Of a stretch of DNA of 12,966 nt, positions 1 through 6,641 are shown piece by piece (within the stretch, counting starts at the first letter, position 1; each line of letters begins with the position of its first letter). A program made the position numbers and the translations under genes. Origin of the DNA: Bacteriovoracaceae bacterium UBA4573 (lineage in GTDB: Bacteria > Bdellovibrionota > UBA1018 > UBA923); the NCBI GenBank assembly GCA_002387735.1, contig DGKJ01000055.1, positions 15,943 through 28,908 of the forward strand. Direction: 5' to 3'. The notes under the pieces were generated by a model, which saw nothing but the letters and a program-made list of their open reading frames with translations, was not told where the DNA came from and made no database searches.

Positions 1-538
1 AGTTTCCACCGCCACTTCCCACGGGGGCTGTGAGCCCCAGAAAAAAACTCATCCGAAAATCCTGAAACAAGCTTAGCGAATAAATTGAACCCAAAAGAGG
101 GTTCATAAGTGAAGTGGCACTAGCGGCACTTCCTGGTGGTTGATTATTGAGCATTCCAACTCTTGCCAAAATGGCGAGATCGGGAATTAGTTTATATGAT
201 CCGGTCAAAATGCTTGCCACAGCAAGACCACCTGAGTTGCCATTTCGGTCGTTGTAAAAAGCGATTGCTGAGTCAAGTCTTGCTACGTTTACCGCTAATA
301 TGGGTCTTAGTTGCCACGGGATCGAATAAGGACTTGCTTGAGAAGACGGCAGCAAAGGCTCCTTTTTTGAAGGTTGTTCAGAAATAGCATCATCGTTCGA
401 TGCTGGAGTCGGTGTTTTAGTTTCGTTTGATTGGTCAGTAGCGTAAGCGATGCGCAAACAGACTGCGACCCCGAACACCGCTGTCGCAAATACTAGAAGC
501 AAAGTTTTAAAGTGTTTTTTGAGCTGCATAAGGCGCAT
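1..538 (-). CDS. Secreted, probable outer-membrane beta-barrel protein (C-terminus beyond window)
   Basis: An open frame of about 179 codons reads leftward and leaves the window without a stop. The chosen start at 538 has an AGGGGGG Shine-Dalgarno sequence a few bases upstream; an in-frame second ATG lies at 529. The protein begins with a basic N-terminus, a hydrophobic stretch and a plausible signal-peptidase site after IAYA (about residue 32). A Ser/Thr/Pro/Lys-rich linker follows. After that come PWQLRP, an FYNDRNG segment and alternating short strands such as SYKLIPDLAILARVGM and FRMSFFLGLTAPVGSGGG. I infer this to be the start of an outer-membrane beta-barrel of the kind often labelled porin or transporter; the exact family and substrate are not determined. 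It is transcribed away from the histidine kinase gene. An FNR-like inverted repeat lies at 599-612, and a possible -10 (TAGATT, 575-570 on the minus strand) sits where a class II activated promoter would place it. Confidence 0.72.
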   Translation of the reverse strand, partial: MRLMQLKKHFKTLLLVFATAVFGVAVCLRIAYATDQSNETKTPTPASNDDAISEQPSKKEPLLPSSQASPYSIPWQLRPILAVNVARLDSAIAFYNDRNGNSGGLAVASILTGSYKLIPDLAILARVGMLNNQPPGSAASATSLMNPLLGSIYSLSLFQDFRMSFFLGLTAPVGSGGGN

Positions 539-598
539 GCCCGCCCCCCTTTTCATCATCAATAATGAAAATCTATCACTGGAGTGACGAAAGGTCGC

Positions 599-612
599 AT
601 GACTTCGATCAT
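599..612. promoter_or_regulatory. FNR/DNR-like operator, copy 1
   Basis: The sequence ATGACTTCGATCAT has the form ATGAY-N4-ATCAT, close to the FNR-family consensus TTGAT-N4-ATCAA. Its centre (605.5) is about 67 bp before the start codon of the leftward outer-membrane-type gene. It is about 42 bp before the start point implied by a TAGATT -10 on that strand, the usual class II activator position. For the rightward kinase gene it is far upstream of the sigma-54 promoter. Assignment to the Crp/Fnr protein in this window is inference. Confidence 0.6.
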
Positions 613-687
613 AGTATAGTGATTTTGAGGACGATAAGGTTTTGGCAAATGCCACTAGAAGTCTGGCAGACAAAAAAGACAGCATTT

Positions 688-704
688 TTGGCACGTGAAT
701 CGCA
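688..704 (+). promoter_or_regulatory. Sigma-54 (RpoN) promoter for the histidine kinase gene
   Basis: TTGGCACGTGAATCGCA matches the sigma-54 consensus TTGGCACG-N4-TTGCW with a single mismatch (TCGCA for TTGCA). The invariant GG (690-691) and GC (702-703) are separated by exactly 10 bases. Initiation would be near 715, about 80 nt before the kinase start at 795. No sigma-54 enhancer-binding activator is encoded in the window. Confidence 0.6.
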
Positions 705-794
705 CTATTACCTTTAAGCGTCAAAACTTGAAAACTTTCGAGACGTTTTGTCCCTTGGGTAAGAAAAGGTGTCTCATATGCCAAGGACTCTTGC

Positions 795-1898
795 ATGAGT
801 TATCGCATCGATCCTGATCCGAGTAGCATCTATTTCCGAAGCTTCGCTGATTGTAGCGATGCGATCATGATCACAGATGAATTCGGCAAGATTCTCTACA
901 TCAATCCCGCTTGGGAGAGGCTTTATGGATTCAATCAATCCGAAGTCTTAGGGCAAACTCCAAAGTTTTTACACTCCGGTAAGCACGATTCCACGTTTTA
1001 CAAGAACATGTGGAAAGCCATTACTGATCCAAAACTTGGACACTGGAAAGGTGAAATCATCAATCGCACTAAAAGCGATACACTTCTTCCGGTCTATCTC
1101 ATGATTACGACGATCAGACGCCCTGACCAGTCTATTTATGGCTACGTCGGCATTGCAACGGACTTCCGGGTACATAAAGAAGGTGAAAAGAAAAATAGAC
1201 AGCAGGAAAACCTCGCGGCACTTAGGACCTTTTCTGAAGGTCTTGCTCACCAAATTGGAACAACATTAGGCGTGATTCGTGGAAGAGCTGAGTTTCTAGA
1301 AGCTCAACCGTCAAGCAAACGTACCGTTCAATCTTCCGCTAAAACCATTATTGAGCAGGCAGATCGTATCCAGCAGTGTGTAGAGTACCTTCTTCAGTTT
1401 TGTAGAACCACTCGAGGACTAGATCTTCAAGAAGTTGAAATTGCGCCTCTCCTTCGTGAAATACACAAGCATTATGAAAAACGAGCTCAAGATCTGATGA
1501 TTTCTTTTAGGTTTAAGCATTCGGATCATCCACCGATCAAAGGTGATTCGCAGAGAATTAAGAACATTCTGATTCATCTCTTAGATAACGCGATTGATGC
1601 GATTGAAAACGAGAGAGCCAATCCAAAAAAAGCCGGAACGAATCACGAAATTCATGTGTACACAGAAGAGCACGAATCAGAAATCAAAATCACGATTCGC
1701 GACACAGGCTGCGGCATTGAAGAAAAGGATCTGGATAAGATTTTTCAACCCTTTTTTACTAAAAAAGACATCGGACAAGGAATCGGCCTTGGTCTTTCAC
1801 TCGCTTTAACACTCACTCAAGACTTTGGAGGACGAATCTCGGTTACGAGCCAACCCGGAGCGGGCTCAGCTTTTACCCTTCATATTCCAAAGGCATGA
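795..1898 (+). CDS. Soluble PAS-domain sensor histidine kinase
   Basis: This is a 367-residue protein with no signal peptide or membrane segment, so it is cytoplasmic. A PAS domain spans residues about 12-125 (DAIMITDEFGKILYINPAWERLYGF, here split as DAIMITDEF and YINPAWERLYGF, then YGYVGIATDF). A HisKA-like helix follows with the H-box GLAHQIGTTLGVI (phospho-acceptor His152). The ATPase domain shows an N-box (NILIHLLDNAIDAI, 257-270), G1 (DTGCGI, 303-308), an F-box (IFQPFFTKK) and G2 (GQGIGLGLSL). The residue after the histidine is Gln where most HisKA kinases have Glu or Asp. The start is set by AAGGA at 783-787, 7 nt before the ATG. The ATG overlaps the stop of a six-codon upstream frame (778-798). 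No response regulator is adjacent, so the partner is unknown. A sigma-54 promoter precedes the gene. PAS ligand and signal cannot be told from sequence. Confidence 0.93.
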   Translation: MSYRIDPDPSSIYFRSFADCSDAIMITDEFGKILYINPAWERLYGFNQSEVLGQTPKFLHSGKHDSTFYKNMWKAITDPKLGHWKGEIINRTKSDTLLPVYLMITTIRRPDQSIYGYVGIATDFRVHKEGEKKNRQQENLAALRTFSEGLAHQIGTTLGVIRGRAEFLEAQPSSKRTVQSSAKTIIEQADRIQQCVEYLLQFCRTTRGLDLQEVEIAPLLREIHKHYEKRAQDLMISFRFKHSDHPPIKGDSQRIKNILIHLLDNAIDAIENERANPKKAGTNHEIHVYTEEHESEIKITIRDTGCGIEEKDLDKIFQPFFTKKDIGQGIGLGLSLALTLTQDFGGRISVTSQPGAGSAFTLHIPKA

Positions 1899-1904
1899 GG
1901 GGTT

Positions 1905-1918
1905 ATGACTTAGATCAT
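1905..1918. promoter_or_regulatory. FNR/DNR-like operator, copy 2
   Basis: ATGACTTAGATCAT differs from copy 1 at one base of the 14. It lies in the 57-nt gap between the kinase stop and the decarboxylase start. Its centre (1911.5) is only 44 bp before the ATG at 1956. A strict -41.5 activator geometry would therefore put the transcript start almost on that ATG, so the start codon may be 1968, the message nearly leaderless, or the geometry different. A TGTGAAAAT extended -10-like sequence lies at 1939-1947. Confidence 0.58.
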
Positions 1919-1955
1919 ATGAATAAAGACACTTTTGATGTGAAAATGAACTGGA

Positions 1956-3776
1956 ATGCATAAAGAGATGGAAACAGAAAAGAGACCTCGCGCTAAATGC
2001 AATCCTCAGGAGATTGCTCTTAAAAGTTTTTTTCTAGGGCCTCAGGCGGAAAACGCAACTTGGGTATTACCGCTTCTCGATGGTGTTTTTAATCGGTGGG
2101 TGCAATGGCGGCGATCGCTTTTTCCTCAGGACGGAAAAGCCATCAGTGCTCGAGATCAAAAAGATCAGGAGTTTATTGCAAGAAGGCAGGACTTTGAACG
2201 AGTGGCTTATGAGCTAGTGACCCGCTTTGAAGAAGAGGTTCCTAAATTCTCACCCAGATACATTGGCCATATGTTCTCTGAGGTCTCACTTCCTGCTCTC
2301 ATTGGCCATATTGTTACGCTTTTACACAATCCAAATAACATCTCAGGTGAATCTTCACGGGTAGGGACTCAGATTGAAGATGAGGCTGTTCGCTTTCTTC
2401 TTTTAATGACCGGATTTTCTGAAAAACATGGGATGGGTCATTTTACTTCAGGGGGAACCCTGGCAAACTTTGAAGCTTTATCTCGCGCCCATTCCCGATA
2501 TGCGCTCTGGTTATCAGCTGAGGCGGCTTTGGCAAATGCCACTCGAGACAAAAACCTATTTCAGAAATTTGATCCTGTGATGGCCGCTCATTCGGGGTGG
2601 GAAGGCTTTGATGAAACAATTCGTGAATTAAAAGAACGCTCCGTAAGTGAAAAAGAAATCCTAAATTGGAACATGGGGTTTCAAAACCCTCTGGAGCTTG
2701 CTGCGCGGATTGAGGGTTTAAGCAGGCAGGAGTTTCTTGGGCCCGTGATGCTCGTGCCCGAGAATAAGCACTATTCCTGGAAAAAAGGAGCTCACCTTTT
2801 TGGTGGTGGGATAGAATCTATTTGGCCTATACGCCTTGATGGAAAAGGAAGGCTCTCCATTGATCATCTTAAACATCTGATTGATCTTGCGATTGTCAAA
2901 GGAAGACCAATTCAGCTTGTCGTTTCAGTTGTAGGCACAACCGAGCTGGGTGGCATTGATCCCGTTTGTGAAGTTCAAGACGTGCTTGATCGGTGGAGAA
3001 GTGCTAGTGGCGTGCACATTTGGCATCATGTGGATGCAGCGTATGGAGGTTTTTTTCGCACTTTAGATTTAAAGAAATCAAAGACATTTTCTCAAAATGC
3101 CTTAAAAGCACTGGCCTCCATTCCACGCGTAAACTCAATCACACTTGATCCACATAAGCTGGGATACGTTCCCTATTCTTCGGGTGCTTTTTTGACGAGA
3201 GAAAAAAGGGACTACTATTTCATGTCCTTTGATAGCGCTCCATACATCGATTTTGATGCCGCTTTTGACCGTGGGCCTTTTACCATTGAAGGATCTCGCT
3301 CAGCAGCTGGCGCAGTAGCAACGTGGATGACAGCAAAGACAATCGGACTTCATCCAAAAGGATATGGGCTTCTTCTTGAAAGAACGGCAAGGATTTGCAG
3401 AGAACTCGAGTCCAAAGTCGAGAAAGCCGGTTTACCTATACAAATAGCGCCAGGATGCGACACGAATATTTTATGCTTTACTTGCGCAAGGCCAGGAGAA
3501 GCACTTTCCGTCTCAAATCAAAGAACGATTAAAATATTTGAAGCATTTTCTCCAAAAAACAATGGGGCCTTCATTGTCTCAAAAACCAGTCTAAACTGGG
3601 CCGCCTATTCGGCTTATCTTGATGAGTGGGTATCGCAATGGTCCGGTCAGCGTGATGCGAACGAAGTTGTTCTTATTCGGATGTGCATGATGAATCCTTT
3701 TTTTGGATCAATCGAAACGAAGGTAAACTACGCCGATAGCTTCATTGATGCTTTGAGGTGTGAGTTGGAGACGTAA
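1956..3776 (+). CDS. Group II PLP-dependent amino-acid decarboxylase family protein
   Basis: This 606-residue protein belongs to the glutamate/tyrosine/aromatic-amino-acid decarboxylase fold. Visible landmarks are the phosphate-binding SGGTLAN (165-171), KHYSWKKGA with a probable cofactor-stacking His272, HHVDAAYGGFF with Asp360, and TLDPHKLG with the Schiff-base Lys401. It is longer than typical 450-500-residue members, with extended N- and C-terminal parts. The family converts an L-amino acid to its amine and CO2; the substrate is not predictable here. No earlier in-frame start exists because a TGA lies at 1947. ATG 1956 is used, with ATG 1968 as the alternative, and neither has a clear Shine-Dalgarno. 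It is followed after one base by the PAS fragment and then the radical SAM gene, suggesting one transcript. An FNR-like site immediately upstream suggests oxygen- or NO-linked control. Confidence 0.9.
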   Translation: MHKEMETEKRPRAKCNPQEIALKSFFLGPQAENATWVLPLLDGVFNRWVQWRRSLFPQDGKAISARDQKDQEFIARRQDFERVAYELVTRFEEEVPKFSPRYIGHMFSEVSLPALIGHIVTLLHNPNNISGESSRVGTQIEDEAVRFLLLMTGFSEKHGMGHFTSGGTLANFEALSRAHSRYALWLSAEAALANATRDKNLFQKFDPVMAAHSGWEGFDETIRELKERSVSEKEILNWNMGFQNPLELAARIEGLSRQEFLGPVMLVPENKHYSWKKGAHLFGGGIESIWPIRLDGKGRLSIDHLKHLIDLAIVKGRPIQLVVSVVGTTELGGIDPVCEVQDVLDRWRSASGVHIWHHVDAAYGGFFRTLDLKKSKTFSQNALKALASIPRVNSITLDPHKLGYVPYSSGAFLTREKRDYYFMSFDSAPYIDFDAAFDRGPFTIEGSRSAAGAVATWMTAKTIGLHPKGYGLLLERTARICRELESKVEKAGLPIQIAPGCDTNILCFTCARPGEALSVSNQRTIKIFEAFSPKNNGAFIVSKTSLNWAAYSAYLDEWVSQWSGQRDANEVVLIRMCMMNPFFGSIETKVNYADSFIDALRCELET

Positions 3777-3777
3777 G

Positions 3778-3939
3778 ATGAAGAAAGCACAATCACTTGA
3801 TCAAGAGACCACATTCTACCCATACGAGCTTTTCTTTTCTAAAACCGATAAACGCGGAATCATTCAATCGGGGAACGCAGTTTTTATTCGGGTATTCGAG
3901 AGGGTTCGTCGAAAGATCGGGAATGAGTACCATCTATAG
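3778..3939 (+). pseudogene. Truncated PAS-domain reading frame (53 aa)
   Basis: A short frame starts one base after the decarboxylase stop and has a good ribosome site (GGAG 3767-3770, 7 nt before the ATG). Its translation contains YPYELFFSKTDKRG and IIQSGNAVFIRV, which resemble the beginning of PAS domains of the aerotaxis-receptor type (ELFFS.TD..G.I.SGN.VF.RVSGYS). At the point where such a domain would continue, the continuation GYSRGFVERSG is found one frame over (around 3887-3922), and this frame ends at 3939. I read this as a PAS gene broken by a small indel and then truncated. An 8-bp slip between CGGGTA-type repeats could produce it, but that is conjecture. It overlaps the radical SAM start by 17 nt. 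A functional coupling peptide is an alternative reading. Confidence 0.55.
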
Positions 3940-4987
3940 CGCACTAAAAGTTTTTCGATATCCAAGACATCTAAAAGCCCTAGAGGAGAAACTTCTAGAG
4001 CCGCCGATTCATATTCGGGTAAAGCCAATTAACGCATGTAATCACAAGTGTTGGTTCTGTGCTTATCGCGCTGACAATTTAGACCTTGGGGCTTCTATGC
4101 GTGTTGCTGATCGCATTCCAGAACCAAAGATGCTTGAACTCACTCAAGACTTTATAAAGATGGGTGTAAAAGCCGTGACGTTCTCTGGAGGCGGAGAGCC
4201 GCTTCTTTATCCTGGAATCAATAAAATAATCAAAATGCTTGATCAGGGAGGAATTAAAGTCGGATGTCTAACCAATGGAGCGCTACTCAGGGGACCACTA
4301 GCTGAGACAATCGCAAATCACTGCACTTGGATCAGGATTTCAATTGATGGTTGGAATGGGGAAAGCTACTCGAAATCGCGGGGTGTAAATCAGGACGAGT
4401 TTGAGAAAGTCCTCTCCAATATCCAGGCTTTTAACGAAAAATGGGTAAAATGCATTCTTGGCATCAGCTTTGTGGTCACAAAAGAGAATTCTCCTCATAT
4501 TTTTGAATTCTGCAAACGAGCAAAAGAAATCGGTGTCCGAACAGTAAAGATTAGTGGCTGCGTTGTCTCAAACGATGGAGATGAAAATGCAGAATACCAC
4601 AGGGAAATTTTTGCAACAGTTCGCAGTCAGATTGCGATGAGTTTATCGCTCGCAAGTGACCAGTTTCAGGTCCTAGATCACTATCACGAACAGATGAGAA
4701 GCTTTGAAAAGCCTTATCGATCATGTCCGATTTTGTCTCTTTTAACGGTCATTGGCGCAGATTGTAAGGTTTACTCGTGCCAAGATAAGGCCTATACAGA
4801 TGCTGGGTCGCTTGGTTCGATTAAAGATAGGTCCTTTCAAGAGTTTTGGTATTCACAAGAGGCGATCGAAGCACGATCGCGCATTAACCCACAGACCTCT
4901 TGCCAGCATCATTGCGTGGCTCATCGAAAAAATCTGCTACTGACAGAAGTTTTTGATATTGATCCAGATCACGCCGCCTTTATTTGA
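3923..4987 (+). CDS. Radical SAM enzyme with SPASM-like C-terminal cysteines
   Basis: The protein has 354 residues when started at ATG 3923. A TTG start 126 nt upstream would add 42 residues of out-of-family sequence, so it is rejected. The radical SAM cluster motif is CNHKCWFCAY (Cys39, Cys43, Cys46), followed by the SAM-binding FSGGGEP (87-93) and LTNGALL. The C-terminal third carries CPILS...GADCKVYSCQD (Cys268, 281, 286), GSL, the SFQEFW segment and CQHHC (Cys327, 331). That is the layout of a SPASM/twitch domain holding auxiliary iron-sulfur cluster(s). Such enzymes modify peptides, sugars or other small molecules through a 5'-deoxyadenosyl radical; the substrate is unknown. It follows the PLP decarboxylase on the same strand, so both may act in one pathway. 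There is no peptide precursor gene that I can see nearby. The Shine-Dalgarno is weak (GAAAG), consistent with translational coupling to the overlapping 53-codon frame. Confidence 0.88.
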   Translation: MSTIYSALKVFRYPRHLKALEEKLLEPPIHIRVKPINACNHKCWFCAYRADNLDLGASMRVADRIPEPKMLELTQDFIKMGVKAVTFSGGGEPLLYPGINKIIKMLDQGGIKVGCLTNGALLRGPLAETIANHCTWIRISIDGWNGESYSKSRGVNQDEFEKVLSNIQAFNEKWVKCILGISFVVTKENSPHIFEFCKRAKEIGVRTVKISGCVVSNDGDENAEYHREIFATVRSQIAMSLSLASDQFQVLDHYHEQMRSFEKPYRSCPILSLLTVIGADCKVYSCQDKAYTDAGSLGSIKDRSFQEFWYSQEAIEARSRINPQTSCQHHCVAHRKNLLLTEVFDIDPDHAAFI

Positions 4988-4988
4988 G

Positions 4989-5008
4989 ACGCAAAGCGTA
5001 AGGTTTTT
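4989..5008 (+). terminator. Weak intrinsic terminator candidate after the radical SAM gene
   Basis: ACGC-AAA-GCGT (4989-4999) could form a 4-bp stem two bases after the stop codon, and a run of five T follows at 5004-5008. The stem is short and there is a 4-base gap before the T run, so this is only a candidate. Confidence 0.25.
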
Positions 5009-5040
5009 ATGAAGTTGCAGACCGAAGCTCCCAACTAAAC

Positions 5041-5072
5041 CCATTGCCAATGGAGCCACGGTATTACATAAT
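5041..5072 (+). promoter_or_regulatory. Sigma-70-like promoter of the nirK unit with an overlapping inverted repeat
   Basis: TTGCCA (5044-5049), a 17-base spacer and CATAAT (5067-5072) match the -35 and -10 hexamers with one mismatch each. The -35 sits inside CCATTG-C-CAATGG (5041-5053), a perfect 6+6 inverted repeat, which is where a repressor would be expected to bind. Transcription would start near 5079, leaving an untranslated leader of about 84 nt. No FNR-like site is visible here. Confidence 0.5.
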
Positions 5073-5125
5073 ATAAGAAATCTAAGGATTTGCCACCGCT
5101 AGCGAACAGAGAGGTATTTTTTTGC

Positions 5126-5142
5126 CCGCGATGCGGTTTTTT
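5126..5142 (+). other. Small hairpin plus T-run in the nirK leader
   Basis: CCGC-GAT-GCGG followed by six T lies 21 nt before the nirK start codon and just before the Shine-Dalgarno. It looks like a miniature terminator or attenuator but has only a 4-bp stem. It could equally be an end signal for transcription from upstream. Confidence 0.25.
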
Positions 5143-5162
5143 GTTTTCTTTTGGAGGATGAA

Positions 5163-6632
5163 ATGCGGGGCTCACTTACTTCTTTGCTGATCGCAGCAGC
5201 ACCGATCCTAGGTGCGCTCTCTTTTTCTGCTAACGCGGGTGATTTGCCCACCGAGAAGGCTGTGCTGACGGCGCCTCCGCTTGTGCCTCCGCCGATTACG
5301 CGATCTCATCCTGCAAAAGTAGTTGTTGAGCTTGAAGTGGTTGAAAAGGTGATGCCGATCGCAGAAGGCGTTGAATACACCTTCTGGACCTTTGGTGGAA
5401 CGGTTCCCGGAAAATTCATCCGGGTTCGAAAGGGCGATACGGTTGAGTTTCACCTCATGAACCATCCAGGCAATAAACTTCCGCACAATATCGACCTGCA
5501 TGCTGTGACGGGTCCAGGCGGCGGTGCGTCGAGCACGTTTACGGCTCCAGGTCACCGCACTCGATTTACGTTCAAAGCACTCAATCCTGGTCTTTACATC
5601 TACCACTGCGCAACCGCCCCAGTGGGCATGCACATCGCAAACGGGATGTATGGACTAATTTATGTGCAACCTGAAGATCCCCTTCCGAAAGTAGATCGCG
5701 AGTACTACGTGGTTCAGGGGGACTTTTATACGCCAGGTGATTTTGGAAAGAAGGGCAACCAGCCGTTCTCCATGAAGCGAGCGATCGACGAGAACCCAAG
5801 CTACGTGCTTTTCAACGGCTCGGCATCCTCGCTTGTGGGTGATAACGCGCTTAAAGCCAAAGTGGGAGAAACGGTTCGGCTCTTTGTCGGAAATGGTGGT
5901 CCCAATCTCGTGAGCTCGTTTCACGTCATTGGCGAGATCTTCGATAAGGTCTATTTCGAGGGCGGAATTCGCGCTCAAGAGCACGTCCAAACGACTCTGA
6001 TCCCTGCGGGTGGTTCGGCGATCGTGGAGTTCAAGCTCGATACGAACGGAACCTACATCCTGGTCGATCACAGCATCTTTAGGACGTTTAACAAGGGCAC
6101 GCTCGGCATGCTCAAAGTGGACGGCGAGCAAGACAAGGCCGTGTACTCTGGAAAAGAGCTAGATGAGATCTACTTAGGCGATGAATCGGTGGCCACTCAG
6201 ATCAAGGCTCAAAGTGATAAGAAGGATGAAAAACCCAAGATCGCTCGAGTCGAGACCAAGAAACTGGATGGTGCAGCCCTTTTCGCTAAGAACTGCGCTA
6301 TGTGCCATCAAGCCCAAGGTCAAGGGATTCCTGGAGTGTTTCCTCCTCTGGCCAAGGCTGATTATCTCATGAAGATCGCAAAGAGCGGGGATCGTTCGGA
6401 GCTCGTAAAGATTGTTCTTCAAGGAAAGACGGGCAAGATCACCGTCAATGGCCAAGAGTATAACGGTGTAATGACGCCAGTTTCTGGATTGAGTGATGAT
6501 GAACTCGCCACCCTTTTGACCTATGTGACCAACACTTGGGGCAACCAAGCTAAGTCCTTCACCAAAACTGAGGTTGAAAAGTACCGCAAGGGATTGGGAG
6601 CTGCGGGCGGCAACATGGACGCGCATCCGTAA
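5163..6632 (+). CDS. nirK: Copper nitrite reductase with C-terminal cytochrome c domain
   Basis: This 489-residue periplasmic enzyme reduces nitrite to NO. The start is ATG 5163, with GGAGG at 5153-5157 five bases upstream; a TTG at 5151 lies over the ribosome site and is rejected. The signal peptide ends at about ANA (25). All copper ligands are visible. Type 1 copper: His108, Cys149, His157 and Met162 (LPHNIDLH, YHCATAP, VGMHIANGM). Type 2 copper: His113, His148 and His303 (LVDHS). The catalytic Asp111 and His254 (SSFHVIG) are also present. The spacing around Cys149-His157 suits the shorter, AniA-like class. After a charged linker (about 340-366) comes a class I cytochrome c with CAMCH (378-382) and probable axial Met437. 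This fused heme is known in some NirKs and supplies electrons directly. The gene leads a unit with nirV and SCO, and sampled GC is higher than in the flanks. Confidence 0.96.
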   Translation: MRGSLTSLLIAAAPILGALSFSANAGDLPTEKAVLTAPPLVPPPITRSHPAKVVVELEVVEKVMPIAEGVEYTFWTFGGTVPGKFIRVRKGDTVEFHLMNHPGNKLPHNIDLHAVTGPGGGASSTFTAPGHRTRFTFKALNPGLYIYHCATAPVGMHIANGMYGLIYVQPEDPLPKVDREYYVVQGDFYTPGDFGKKGNQPFSMKRAIDENPSYVLFNGSASSLVGDNALKAKVGETVRLFVGNGGPNLVSSFHVIGEIFDKVYFEGGIRAQEHVQTTLIPAGGSAIVEFKLDTNGTYILVDHSIFRTFNKGTLGMLKVDGEQDKAVYSGKELDEIYLGDESVATQIKAQSDKKDEKPKIARVETKKLDGAALFAKNCAMCHQAQGQGIPGVFPPLAKADYLMKIAKSGDRSELVKIVLQGKTGKITVNGQEYNGVMTPVSGLSDDELATLLTYVTNTWGNQAKSFTKTEVEKYRKGLGAAGGNMDAHP

Positions 6633-6641
6633 TCTGTAGAC

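Noticed and set aside
641..656. The 16-base sequence TTTGGCAAATGCCACT recurs at 2528-2543, inside the decarboxylase gene; it contains TGGCA-AA-TGCCA
   Set aside because: Two copies, one within coding sequence, are too few to argue for a mobile or regulatory repeat. A 16-base chance match in a window this size is unlikely but possible (roughly a few percent).
969..1253. Minus-strand open frame opposite the histidine kinase
   Set aside because: It is antisense to a well-supported PAS domain, and its translation shows no recognisable domain.
3797..3922. N-terminal extension of the radical SAM protein from a TTG at 3797
   Set aside because: The added residues look like out-of-frame PAS-fragment coding sequence, and the family-like sequence begins at ATG 3923.
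5655..6131. Long open frame on the minus strand opposite nirK (also 5208-5633 and 6174-6626)
   Set aside because: They lie entirely antisense to a gene with complete catalytic motifs, show no family-like residues or ribosome sites, and arise from the codon bias of nirK.
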